Source: Nonlabens sp. YIK11 (lineage in GTDB: Bacteria > Bacteroidota > Bacteroidia > Flavobacteriales > Flavobacteriaceae). Taken from it: 64,000 nt of DNA. Below are positions 42,622 to 51,050 of the stretch, one piece after another. The notes under the pieces are model-generated. The model saw only the letters and a program-made list of their open reading frames with translations. It had not been told where the DNA came from and searched no databases. The stretch is taken from positions 248,001-312,000 of the forward strand of contig NZ_LBMJ01000001.1 in NCBI RefSeq assembly GCF_001413925.1, in the 5' to 3' direction. The translations under genes were made by a program, and so were the position numbers. Position 1 is the stretch's first letter; each line of letters starts with the position of its first letter.

Positions 42622-43434
42622 ATGATACAAGAGCCCGTTAATCAAACAGTTCCAAGTTCTAGTAACGATGCTATGAAAATGTTGAATGAGGCTATCTCGC
42701 TTTCGCGAAAGCGATTATTACAACATCCGCTTTACACCGCGATAAATACCACTTCTCATTTACAGACTTTTATGAAGTCTCATGTTTACGCGGTATGGGA
42801 TTTCATGTCGTTGTTAAAGGCGCTCCAGCAACAACTGACGTGTACGACCTTGCCATGGCGTCCTGTCGGCGACACCCAATTGCGATATCTAATCAATGAG
42901 ATAGTACTCGCCGAAGAAACCGATGAAGACATGAATGGCCACCGATTGAGCCATTATGAAATGTATCTAGATGCCATGCAGGCGGCCGGCATCACTACCG
43001 AAAAGGTAGAAAACCAAATCTCCAACTGGAAGTCGGTCGATCAAGTTCTTGAGGTTACGGCAACAGATGAGCTACCAGCACATGTGAGCCAATTTTTAAA
43101 CAACACTTTTACCGTCATCAAACGAGGCAAGGCGCACGAGATCGCTGCCGCTTTTACCTACGGTCGCGAGGATCTTATACCAGAAATGTTTACTGAAATT
43201 ATTGCAGGCCTAGAAAAATCTGAGGTCGCTATTGATCTCTCAAAAATCAAATACTACTTTGACCGTCACATAGAATTGGACGGTGATGAACATGGGCCTA
43301 TGGCACACAAGATGGTCGCTTTACTTTGTGGTGATGATGAAACCAAATGGAAAGAAGCCACGACCGTGAGCCAGCAAGCTTTGGAAAGTCGTTATGAGTT
43401 ATTCAGTGGTATTTTAGAGCGTCTGGATCAGTAA
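42622..43434 (+). CDS. DUF3050 family protein (haem-oxygenase-like fold)
   Basis: 270 residues, all helical. Motifs of the DUF3050 family are present: LQHPLYTAI, FMKSHVYAVWDFMSLLKALQ, NEIVLAEETDED, HYEMYLDAM, and YYFDRHIELDGDEHGPMA, which hold the His/Glu set expected for a metal site in this fold. The reaction is unknown. Residues 26-31 (SLSRKR) come from a palindrome copy near the start. It converges on nifU with a 1-bp gap. Confidence 0.83.
   Translation: MIQEPVNQTVPSSSNDAMKMLNEAISLSRKRLLQHPLYTAINTTSHLQTFMKSHVYAVWDFMSLLKALQQQLTCTTLPWRPVGDTQLRYLINEIVLAEETDEDMNGHRLSHYEMYLDAMQAAGITTEKVENQISNWKSVDQVLEVTATDELPAHVSQFLNNTFTVIKRGKAHEIAAAFTYGREDLIPEMFTEIIAGLEKSEVAIDLSKIKYYFDRHIELDGDEHGPMAHKMVALLCGDDETKWKEATTVSQQALESRYELFSGILERLDQ
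42697..42714. repeat. Palindrome (18 bp) inside the DUF3050 gene
   Basis: TCGCTTTCGCGAAAGCGA, read in frame as S-L-S-R-K-R. Confidence 0.95.
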
Positions 43435-43435
43435 T

Positions 43436-43723
43436 CTAGTTTTCCACATCTAGATTATCGCGATAATCTTCCTTTTCTACCATATTTGAAACGTCCACCA
43501 CAGTTTGTATCTGTGGTGCGTGTTTCTTGATGGTAAGCTCGACACCAGACTTGAGTGTCATTTGATTGACGTGACATCCCACGCAAGTACCCAGCAGGCG
43601 CACTTTTACATCAACGCCATCAGTAATGCTGACCAGTTCTATATCGCCACCATCTCTTTGTAGAAAAGGTCGTATTTCTTCAAGTCCTGCCTCGACAGCT
43701 GCTTTTAATTGAGTTGCGTTCAT
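43436..43723 (-). CDS. NifU-like Fe-S scaffold domain protein
   Basis: 95 residues, a single NifU C-terminal domain: VEAGLEEIRPFLQRDGGDIELV, then GTCVGCHVNQMTLKSGVE with the CxxC pair that holds a [4Fe-4S] cluster. Its ATG directly follows the mrp stop, so the two are translated together; it may load clusters onto or from Mrp. Confidence 0.93.
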   Translation of the reverse strand: MNATQLKAAVEAGLEEIRPFLQRDGGDIELVSITDGVDVKVRLLGTCVGCHVNQMTLKSGVELTIKKHAPQIQTVVDVSNMVEKEDYRDNLDVEN

Positions 43724-44866
43724 CTATTTTTTATTAACGGGACTGCATCCAGCCATGGTGGTGATCTTTACGGCTTCAGTTGGAGGCATTTGATCATTGC
43801 GACGTACAGTTTCAGTTACCACATTCCTGGTGATATCTATAAAGGATTTTTCTATCACGGTTCCATCCTGCATGGCTGCTGGTCGGCCTACATCACCTGC
43901 TTCACGTATGCTTTGGATAAGCGGCAATTCACCTAGAAAAGGAATGTCCAGATCTTCGGCAAGATGTCTCGCGCCGTCCTTCCCAAAAATATGATATTTA
44001 TTTTCTGGCAGTTCCGGTGGTGTGAAATATGCCATATTTTCAATAATTCCCAGAACAGGCACATTGATACTTTCCTGCTGGAACATGGCGACACCTTTGC
44101 GGGCATCTGCTAGTGCCACATTTTGCGGTGTACTGACTACCACGGCTCCAGTTAGCGGTAAAGCCTGCATGATACTCAAGTGGATATCACCGGTTCCTGG
44201 TGGCAAGTCTACCAGCAAAAAGTCCAATTTTCCCCAGTCAGCATCAAAGATCATCTGGTTCAACGCTTTAGACGCCATAGGTCCACGCCATACGACGGCC
44301 TGATCCAGCTTTGTAAAAAAGCCTATACTCAAAATCTTGACGCCATAGCTTTCTACAGGTTTCATTTTTGACTTGCCATCAACGTTGACAGACAGTGGTC
44401 TCTCGTTGACCACATCAAACATAATGGTAGCTGATGGACCGTAAATATCTGCATCCAGTAGGCCTACTTTAAAGCCCATTTTAGAAAGGGTCACGGCAAG
44501 ATTTGCGGTTACTGTCGATTTACCAACGCCACCTTTTCCTGAGGCTATCGCAATGATGTTGTCAATTCCCGCAATGGGTTTTCCCTTGATTTCTGGAGCA
44601 TTGTTTGCCTTAACAGGAGCTTCTACCTTGAGGTTCACTTTTACCTGAGCCTTGTCTGTAGTCTTTTCTTTGATGACCTGCTGGATGGAGCTTTCGGTTT
44701 TCTTTTTGGCCTGCAATGCAGGGTTTGTAATGGTAATATCCACGATAACCTCATCGCCAAAAACCAGTACGTTTTTAACCGCACCACTCTCTACCATATT
44801 CTGACCTTCGCCGGGAACACTTATGGTTTCCAGAGCTTTAAGGACTGCGCTTTTTTCTATCTTCAT
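43724..44866 (-). CDS. mrp: Mrp/NBP35-family Fe-S cluster carrier ATPase
   Basis: 380 residues. An N-terminal MIP18/DUF59 domain (1-95) precedes the P-loop ATPase: IASGKGGVGKSTVTANLAV (deviant Walker A), DADIYGPSATIMF, VDLPPGTGDIHLSIMQ. The CxxC present near NMAYF in many Mrp proteins is replaced by FTPPELPENKYHIFG, so any cluster would be held by other residues. It is followed directly by nifU. It likely transfers Fe-S clusters in the cytoplasm. Confidence 0.92.
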   Translation of the reverse strand: MKIEKSAVLKALETISVPGEGQNMVESGAVKNVLVFGDEVIVDITITNPALQAKKKTESSIQQVIKEKTTDKAQVKVNLKVEAPVKANNAPEIKGKPIAGIDNIIAIASGKGGVGKSTVTANLAVTLSKMGFKVGLLDADIYGPSATIMFDVVNERPLSVNVDGKSKMKPVESYGVKILSIGFFTKLDQAVVWRGPMASKALNQMIFDADWGKLDFLLVDLPPGTGDIHLSIMQALPLTGAVVVSTPQNVALADARKGVAMFQQESINVPVLGIIENMAYFTPPELPENKYHIFGKDGARHLAEDLDIPFLGELPLIQSIREAGDVGRPAAMQDGTVIEKSFIDITRNVVTETVRRNDQMPPTEAVKITTMAGCSPVNKK

Positions 44867-44968
44867 GTGACTTTCAATTACTACAAAGATAAGGTCTAGA
44901 GAGACGTATTGAAAATGATTCTAAATAATATACAGAAGGAATTATGCAGTGTTTGATGGTGTGGTAGT

Positions 44969-44988
44969 TTCGCTTTCGCGAAAGCGAA
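44969..44988. repeat. 20-bp palindrome upstream of mrp
   Basis: Perfect copy in the mrp/CBS divergent gap, about 100 bp from each start. Confidence 0.97.
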
Positions 44989-45015
44989 CTCTACATTATT
45001 CCTCTTAATTAAAAA

Positions 45016-45046
45016 TAGATATGGTAATTATTTCACTCCATATCTA
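45016..45046. promoter_or_regulatory. Inverted repeat TAGATATGG-N13-CCATATCTA
   Basis: Perfect 9-bp arms with centres about 22 bp apart, two helical turns, 43 bp before the CBS protein start. Suits an operator for a dimeric regulator. Confidence 0.4.
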
Positions 45047-45088
45047 AAGATTTACTAACTTACTGGTTCTGTTTTTAAATAATTCATT

Positions 45089-45553
45089 ATGGGTATCAAG
45101 AGTTTTATGGGCCGCAGGTCTGAAGTCAAAGAAGATAAAAGGGAAGCGATACGTGTCAAGGATTACATGAAACGCAAACTGATTACCTTTTCTGTTGACC
45201 AAAGCATCAACGAGGTGATGGAGATCATTCTCAAACAACGCATCACTGGTGGACCGGTGACTGACGATAACGGCAACCTTATAGGAATCATTAGTGATAC
45301 AGACCTCATGCAGGTCATAGGCGATAGTCGTTACCACAATATGCCTGTAGGCGATCGTACCGTAGGTGATCTCATGAGCACTCAAGTAGCTACCATAGAT
45401 GCCGAGGCTGATATTTTTGATGCCGCTGGCAGATTTCTTAAATCTGGGCACCGCCGTTTTCCCGTTACCGAAAATGGAAAATTGATAGGTCAAATCTCTA
45501 GGATGGACGTGATTATCGCCGCCACAAACCTAAAGAAGAACCACTGGAGATAA
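45089..45553 (+). CDS. Protein with two CBS domains
   Basis: 154 residues. A short basic N terminus leads to CBS domain 1 (about 22-80: VKDYMKRKLITFSVDQSINEVMEIIL, GGPVTDDNGNLIGIISDTDLM) and CBS domain 2 (about 95-150: VGDLMSTQVATIDAEADIFDAAGRFL, RRFPVTENGKLIGQISRMDV). Such stand-alone pairs bind adenine nucleotides and may sense energy state. Target unknown. It converges on the Gre gene with a 3-bp gap. Confidence 0.9.
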   Translation: MGIKSFMGRRSEVKEDKREAIRVKDYMKRKLITFSVDQSINEVMEIILKQRITGGPVTDDNGNLIGIISDTDLMQVIGDSRYHNMPVGDRTVGDLMSTQVATIDAEADIFDAAGRFLKSGHRRFPVTENGKLIGQISRMDVIIAATNLKKNHWR

Positions 45554-45556
45554 TTT

Positions 45557-46057
45557 CTAATAGTTAATTTCCAGGACTTTTAGTTTACGAACTTCATTGC
45601 CTAGTTTGAAATCCACTTCTTGGCCTTCTTGAGCACCAGCTAGCGCGCGTGCGATAGGTGTGGTAAATGCAATTTTGCCTTGGGAAACATCTGCCTCGTC
45701 CACACCTGTAATATGAATGGTTTGAACAGCATTTGCAGATGTGTTTTTGAATTTTACGGTGGCTCCAAAACGTACTTCGTCCTGTGCCTGATCTTCTGGT
45801 TTTAAAATCCTAGCGCTGGCGATACGTTCTTTGAGCAATTTGATCTTGCCGTGAATCAAAGTTTGAGACCTGCGTAGGTCGGTTTCATTTTCATTGGATA
45901 AAGTGCCCAATTCATTTTCCAATTCATCCAACTCATTTAAAAGCTGTTGATGTCCATAAGGTGTAACATAGTTAATGACGCCATCTGGTAAAATCGCTCT
46001 TGGCGGGATTACTACTGGCTCTTCCTGATCACCTTCTTTTACAAATCCGCGGCTCAT
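45557..46057 (-). CDS. GreA/GreB family elongation factor
   Basis: 166 residues from the ATG at 46057, which overlaps the upstream stop as ATGA; a longer frame to 46186 is rejected. The N-terminal coiled coil (about 35-85: YGHQQLLNELDELENEL to IKLLKERIASARIL) and C-terminal FKBP-like domain (ATVKFKNTSANAVQTIHITGVDEADVSQGKIAFTTPIARALAG) match GreB-like proteins of Bacteroidota. It should rescue backtracked RNA polymerase. Last gene of a thioredoxin-DUF2237-gre operon. Confidence 0.88.
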   Translation of the reverse strand: MSRGFVKEGDQEEPVVIPPRAILPDGVINYVTPYGHQQLLNELDELENELGTLSNENETDLRRSQTLIHGKIKLLKERIASARILKPEDQAQDEVRFGATVKFKNTSANAVQTIHITGVDEADVSQGKIAFTTPIARALAGAQEGQEVDFKLGNEVRKLKVLEINY

Positions 46058-46416
46058 TCTGCATAGGTTTTCAAGACGTTGATGTCTGTGTATTCTAGTG
46101 CTTTTTGATCTGTTGCGTTTAAATCTACCAATGGTGCTACGCCAGCTTTTTCTGCCTCTAGCCAGCGGCTTATACACAAGCACCACTTATCACCAGGCAC
46201 GAGTCCAGGAAATTGATAAGCCGGAATAGGCGTGGATAGATCGTTGCCTTGAGCTTTGGTGTACTCCAGGAATTCTGCCGTCATGATTGCGCAGACGACA
46301 TGAGTTCCTGTATCTGCATTTGAAGTTCTACAATAACCATCGCGATAGAATCCTGTCATGGGATCTGTACAACAGGCCATAAGAGGTTCTCCTAGAATGT
46401 TTTTCTTTTGGTCCAT
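46054..46416 (-). CDS. DUF2237 family protein
   Basis: 120 residues. The conserved core reads LMACCTDPMTGFYRDGYC, GTHVVCAIMTAEFLEYTKAQGNDL, and FPGLVPGDKWCLCISRW, with several Cys. The family is widespread with unknown function. It is placed between thioredoxin (2-bp gap) and the Gre gene (4-bp overlap), so all three are co-translated. Confidence 0.88.
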   Translation of the reverse strand: MDQKKNILGEPLMACCTDPMTGFYRDGYCRTSNADTGTHVVCAIMTAEFLEYTKAQGNDLSTPIPAYQFPGLVPGDKWCLCISRWLEAEKAGVAPLVDLNATDQKALEYTDINVLKTYAE

Positions 46417-46418
46417 TT

Positions 46419-46712
46419 TTATGCCTTTTGTATTTGATGCTTTAACTCGCTAATGGGTTGTACGCCACTACCACGCCAGACTTGCTTTCCATTTTTGAAG
46501 ATCATAAAAGCTGGAACACCACGCACGTTAAATTGAGCGGCAAGCGGCTGGTTTTTATCTACATCAACCTTAATGATTTTGACATTCTCACCTAGGTCTT
46601 TTTTTAATTGCTCCAGCACTGGCATCATGGTTTGACATGGTCCACACCAGGTCGCATAAAAGTCCACGAGAACAGGAACGTCATCTGCAATTATTTCGCT
46701 GAATTTTGCCAT
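46419..46712 (-). CDS. Thioredoxin
   Basis: 97 residues. FYATWCGPCQTMMPVLEQL gives the WCGPC redox site at about 21-25, and VRGVPAFMIFKNGK the cis-Pro loop. It is slightly shorter than the usual 105 because the N-terminal strand is trimmed. It reduces disulphides in the cytoplasm, possibly in the cysteine-rich DUF2237 partner (inferred). Confidence 0.93.
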   Translation of the reverse strand: MAKFSEIIADDVPVLVDFYATWCGPCQTMMPVLEQLKKDLGENVKIIKVDVDKNQPLAAQFNVRGVPAFMIFKNGKQVWRGSGVQPISELKHQIQKA

Positions 46713-46890
46713 AGCATTGTCATTTTACACAAAATACACAAAGCCAGACTCACGACTGGTACTAGTAATATTTATTTAAGAATTAAAAGTTCACCCTTAG
46801 AGAAGTTGGGAATCTATATGCCGTTTTAAAACCGCAGCTTAGTAAAAATTTAAAAGCCCCAGTAATTAAAATTGATACCTTTACCGTGCT

Positions 46891-48687
46891 ATGGAAGTAC
46901 CGCCGTTAGAGGTTCAAATAAAAACCTTACCCTTATCGCCAGGAGTCTATCTGTATTTTGACAAGACAGATCGATTGCTTTATGTAGGTAAGGCAAAAAA
47001 ACTCAAAAAAAGGGTTTCCTCTTATTTTACTAAAAGTCATGACAGCTATCGCATCAGGACGATGGTCAAAAAAATAGCACGCATCGAGCACATCGTCGTC
47101 CAGACAGAAACGGATGCGCTCCTTCTAGAAAACAGTCTTATCAAATCCAGATCGCCTAAGTATAACATCATGCTTAGAGATGACAAGACCTATCCATGGC
47201 TGTGTATTAAAAACGAACGTTTTCCTAGAATTTTCTTGACCCGCAAGATGATCAAGGATGGCAGCGAATATTACGGCCCATATACCAGCGTACGTACCGT
47301 GCGTACATTATTGGAATTGGTAAAGAGTCTTTATCCCATTCGCACATGCAAATACGACTTACAAGAAGAAAAGATTCAGGCCGGCAAATACAAGCTGTGT
47401 CTAGAATATCACATAGGCAATTGCAAAGGTCCTTGCGTAGGGCTGCAAAATGAAGCGGCCTACAATCGTAACATAGAGGCGATACGCAACATTGTGAAAG
47501 GTGATTTTAAGGATGCGGTGAACCACTTTCACAACTCTATGAAAGAGCATGCAGAAAATATGGAGTTTGAAGATGCCCAACGCATCAAGGATAAACTGGA
47601 TATACTGACTCGATACCAGACGAAATCAACGGTCGTCAACCCTAACATTTCCAACGTGGATATTTTTACCATCGTTAGTGACGAGGCTGCCGGTTATGTC
47701 AATTACATCCAGATCAATCACGGTTCCATTACGCGATCGCACACTATGGAACTCAAAAAACAATTGGACGAGACCGACAAGGAGCTTTTAGAGCTTGCCA
47801 TTGTAGAATTAAGAACCCGATTTGATTCCCAAAGCACCGAAGTATATACCCAGTTTCCAGTAGATCTTGGTGATTTGATAAAAGTGACCGTACCTAAACT
47901 GGGCGATAAAAAACGTGTGGTAGAATTATCAGAGCGCAATGCAAAATTCTTCCGTCAGGAGCAGTTCAAAACCATCAAAATTGTGGATCCAGATCGTCAT
48001 GTCAACCGACTCATGGCACAAATGAAGGCCGATTTGCGTCTGGATGAGGAGCCACGACACATGGAGTGTTTTGACAACTCCAATATACAAGGTACAAATC
48101 CTGTCGCTGCCTGCGTGGTTTTCAAAAACGGAAAGCCCAGCAAGAGCGACTACCGTCATTTCAACATCAAAACCGTCGATGGGCCAGATGATTTTGCCAG
48201 TATGGAAGAAGTCGTCTATCGCCGTTATCGCAGGTTACTGGAAGAAGATGAACCTCTACCACAATTAGTTATTGTAGATGGTGGTAAAGGACAACTGTCC
48301 AGTGGCGTGACCGCCTTGGAACGACTGGGCTTGAGAGGAAAGGTGCCTATTATAGGTATTGCAAAACGCCTGGAAGAACTGTTTTATCCCAACGATCCCG
48401 TACCTTTATATCTGGACAAACGCTCTGAAACATTGAAAGTTATCCAGCAAATGCGTAACGAGGCGCACCGTTTTGGTATCAATCACCACAGGAACAAACG
48501 CAGCAAGCAGGCCATCGAGACAGAACTGGACGGGATTCCAGGAATAGGTGAGAAAACCACGGTAGAATTGTTGAGACACTTTAGGTCTGTCAAACGCGTT
48601 AAGGAAGCTACTAAACAAGAACTGGAGTCTGTAGTGGGAACCAGCAGGGCACAAAAAATAATTGACTTCTATAGTGAAGAAGAGTAG
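46891..48687 (+). CDS. uvrC: Excinuclease ABC subunit C
   Basis: 598 residues. GIY-YIG domain at about 12-90 (LSPGVYLYFDKTDRLLYVGKAKKLKKRVSSYF broken as usual), the Cys-rich CLEYHIGNCKGPCVG block, a UVR motif near 210-235 (EFEDAQRIKDKLD), the RNase H-like nuclease region (ECFDNSNIQGTNPVAACVVF, IVDGGKGQLS), and a helix-hairpin-helix end (LDGIPGIGEKTTVELLRHF). It makes the two incisions in nucleotide excision repair. Its 3' end overlaps the next gene by 14 bp. Confidence 0.97.
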   Translation: MEVPPLEVQIKTLPLSPGVYLYFDKTDRLLYVGKAKKLKKRVSSYFTKSHDSYRIRTMVKKIARIEHIVVQTETDALLLENSLIKSRSPKYNIMLRDDKTYPWLCIKNERFPRIFLTRKMIKDGSEYYGPYTSVRTVRTLLELVKSLYPIRTCKYDLQEEKIQAGKYKLCLEYHIGNCKGPCVGLQNEAAYNRNIEAIRNIVKGDFKDAVNHFHNSMKEHAENMEFEDAQRIKDKLDILTRYQTKSTVVNPNISNVDIFTIVSDEAAGYVNYIQINHGSITRSHTMELKKQLDETDKELLELAIVELRTRFDSQSTEVYTQFPVDLGDLIKVTVPKLGDKKRVVELSERNAKFFRQEQFKTIKIVDPDRHVNRLMAQMKADLRLDEEPRHMECFDNSNIQGTNPVAACVVFKNGKPSKSDYRHFNIKTVDGPDDFASMEEVVYRRYRRLLEEDEPLPQLVIVDGGKGQLSSGVTALERLGLRGKVPIIGIAKRLEELFYPNDPVPLYLDKRSETLKVIQQMRNEAHRFGINHHRNKRSKQAIETELDGIPGIGEKTTVELLRHFRSVKRVKEATKQELESVVGTSRAQKIIDFYSEEE

Positions 48688-50911
48688 GATAGCATTGTTG
48701 TTGATGGTTCTCGCTTTCGCGAAAGCGAACTACCTACAAGCGCAACAATCCCAATCTTCTAATGAACAAAAAATAGGCCTCGTACTCTCTGGTGGCGGCG
48801 CCAAAGGACTCGCTCACATAGGAGCACTTAAAGTCATTGACTCCTTGGGAATCAAAGTGGATTATGTGGCTGGAACTAGCATGGGCGCCATTGTGGGTTC
48901 TTTGTATGCCAGTGGTTATACAGGTCACCAAATTGATTCCATCTTTAAAGTCACCAACTTCAACAACCTGATTGCAGACGAGATACCTCGCAGTGCCAAA
49001 ACCTATTATGAGCGTAAACAAAACGAGCGGTATGCGGTGACCTTGCCATTTAAAGATTTTAAAGTGAGTCTTCCCAGTTCACTTAGCAAAGGGCAAAATG
49101 TCTATAATTTAATGTCGCAATTGCTGTCGCACGTCAATGATGTAGATGACTTTTCACAATTGCCCATTCCGTTTTTTTGCATCGCAACTAATATCGCCAC
49201 TGGTGAAGAAGTGGTCCTTGATTCTGGATACTTACCTAGAGCTGTAAATGCCAGCGGCGCTTTACCTTCATTATTTGCACCGGTACAGATCAACGACCAG
49301 ATGTTGATCGACGGCGGCGTGACTGATAACTACCCAGTGGAGAAGCTTAGGGCCAAAGGAATGGACGTTATCATAGGTGTTGATGTACAAGATGATTTGA
49401 AATCCTTGGACGAGTTGAACAGTGCCTTTAGCATCCTTACGCAAATCAACAACTTTAGGACCATCAACGACATGAAGGTCAAGGCACCCAAAACAGATGT
49501 CTACATTACACCTAATATCAAGGATTACAGTGTCATTTCCTTTGATCAAGGTGCAGCTATCATTAATGAAGGAGCTATCGCAACCAGAAAAAGTATAGAT
49601 ACGCTCACTACGCTGGCTACTGGCGGTTACAAACGTCCCGCTTTAAAGGTCCAGTCTCACGATCGGTTGTACTTGTCTGGTATTACCATTGAAGGCAATG
49701 ATCGCTATACCAGGTCTTATATCATAGGTAAATTCAAAATCAACACTCCAGGATTTACCACTTATGAGAGTATTAAAAATGGTGTGAACAACTTGCAGGC
49801 CACCAATAACTTTACAAAAATCAACTACGAACTCAAACCAGACATCAACGGCATCCAACTAGCCGTAATGGTAGAAGAATCTACCGTGCGTAATTATTTG
49901 CGTCTGGGATTGCATTATGACGAGCTACTGCGCAGTGCGGCACTGGTTAATTTGAGTCGCAAGAGTGTCTTATTTAGCAACGATCAGGTTTCTTTTGATG
50001 CCATACTTGGTGACAACTTGCGTTACAGTGCAGACTATTATATTGATAAGGGTAAATACTGGTCTGTTGGTTTACACAGTGAATTCACCCAGTTTGAAAA
50101 GGGAATCCCAACCAGCTTTCTTGAAACGGTAGGTCGCCCCATACCACCTAATATTAATAGTCTAGACTTTGAATACAATGACTGGACACAACAATTCTAC
50201 TTACAAACCCGATTGGATCGTGGTTTTAACGTGACGGCTGGAATCGAGGTTAAGGCCTTGGATATTTTTACCAATACACTTACCACTGGTAATGTATTGA
50301 CCACACGTACCGATTTTGAAAACAGTACCACCGGTAGCATTTATGGGAAGCTATTGCTAGACACTTATGATAATGCCTTTTTTCCTTCATCAGGATGGTT
50401 TGTGGATGGCGATTTTCACCTGTATCTCTATAACGATGTGTTTCAAGAAGAGTTTAGTGAATACTCCATCGCACAACTGCAGGTAGCTCATGCGAGATCC
50501 TTTGGGAAACTTAGCCTCCAGGCGATGGCTCACGTGGGTGTCTCGATAGGTAACCCGCAAACCTCATCACTTGATTTTGTTCTGGGTGGTTATGGCGCCA
50601 GGCGCATCAATAACATCCTGCCATTCTATGGCTATGATTTTATAAGCCTTAGCAGCAATTCCATGATCAAGTCCTTATTTGAGGTGGATTATGAGGTGTT
50701 TCGTAAGAATCACGTGACCTTGAGTGCCAATTTTGCCAGCCTAGACGATGATCTTTTTGAAAAAGACGACTGGTTTAGCGAGGCTCAATACTCAGGCTAT
50801 GCCATTGGCTACGGGATTGAGACATTTCTGGGTCCGGTAGAGCTGAAATATAGCTTTAGCCCGCAACGAGACGATAGTGAGTTCTATGTACGACTAGGAT
50901 TTGCGTTTTAG
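48674..50911 (+). CDS. Patatin-like phospholipase fused to POTRA and outer-membrane barrel (type Vd-like)
   Basis: 745 residues from the GTG at 48674, which gives MKKSRIALLLMV-LAFAKAN, a good signal peptide; a TTG 12 bp earlier is the alternative. Patatin domain about 35-320: SGGGAKGLAHIG (oxyanion loop), AGTSMGAIVG (Ser nucleophile) and IDGGVTDN (Asp). A POTRA-like segment about 335-410 (LYLSGITIEGNDRYTRSYIIGKF) is followed by a BamA/Omp85-type barrel ending in RLGFAF. This order is that of type Vd autotransporters such as PlpD and FplA, so a lipase placed outside the cell or in the periplasm is likely. Residues 13-18 of the signal are encoded by the palindrome. Confidence 0.88.
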   Translation: MKKSRIALLLMVLAFAKANYLQAQQSQSSNEQKIGLVLSGGGAKGLAHIGALKVIDSLGIKVDYVAGTSMGAIVGSLYASGYTGHQIDSIFKVTNFNNLIADEIPRSAKTYYERKQNERYAVTLPFKDFKVSLPSSLSKGQNVYNLMSQLLSHVNDVDDFSQLPIPFFCIATNIATGEEVVLDSGYLPRAVNASGALPSLFAPVQINDQMLIDGGVTDNYPVEKLRAKGMDVIIGVDVQDDLKSLDELNSAFSILTQINNFRTINDMKVKAPKTDVYITPNIKDYSVISFDQGAAIINEGAIATRKSIDTLTTLATGGYKRPALKVQSHDRLYLSGITIEGNDRYTRSYIIGKFKINTPGFTTYESIKNGVNNLQATNNFTKINYELKPDINGIQLAVMVEESTVRNYLRLGLHYDELLRSAALVNLSRKSVLFSNDQVSFDAILGDNLRYSADYYIDKGKYWSVGLHSEFTQFEKGIPTSFLETVGRPIPPNINSLDFEYNDWTQQFYLQTRLDRGFNVTAGIEVKALDIFTNTLTTGNVLTTRTDFENSTTGSIYGKLLLDTYDNAFFPSSGWFVDGDFHLYLYNDVFQEEFSEYSIAQLQVAHARSFGKLSLQAMAHVGVSIGNPQTSSLDFVLGGYGARRINNILPFYGYDFISLSSNSMIKSLFEVDYEVFRKNHVTLSANFASLDDDLFEKDDWFSEAQYSGYAIGYGIETFLGPVELKYSFSPQRDDSEFYVRLGFAF
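48711..48728. repeat. Palindrome (18 bp) inside the signal peptide of the patatin gene
   Basis: TCGCTTTCGCGAAAGCGA read in frame as A-F-A-K-A (residues 14-18). Confidence 0.95.
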
Positions 50912-50923
50912 TTTGAGATGAAG

Positions 50924-50943
50924 TTCGCTTTCGCGAAAGCGAA
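50924..50943. repeat. 20-bp palindrome TTCGCTTTCGCGAAAGCGAA
   Basis: Perfect copy 12 bp after the patatin gene stop. Confidence 0.97.
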
Positions 50944-51050
50944 AAAATCCTTCCCATCGTAACAAATCATAGACTTTTGCATCTAATTAGCAGTCATTTC
51001 TATGGAATGGTCTGGAGAATTTCCGAAATTTACGATACAAACATTGTCCT

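Noticed and set aside
46058..46186. Longer start of the Gre-type protein
   Set aside because: It runs through the DUF2237 gene in another frame; the ATG at 46057 overlaps the upstream stop as ATGA and gives the family N terminus.
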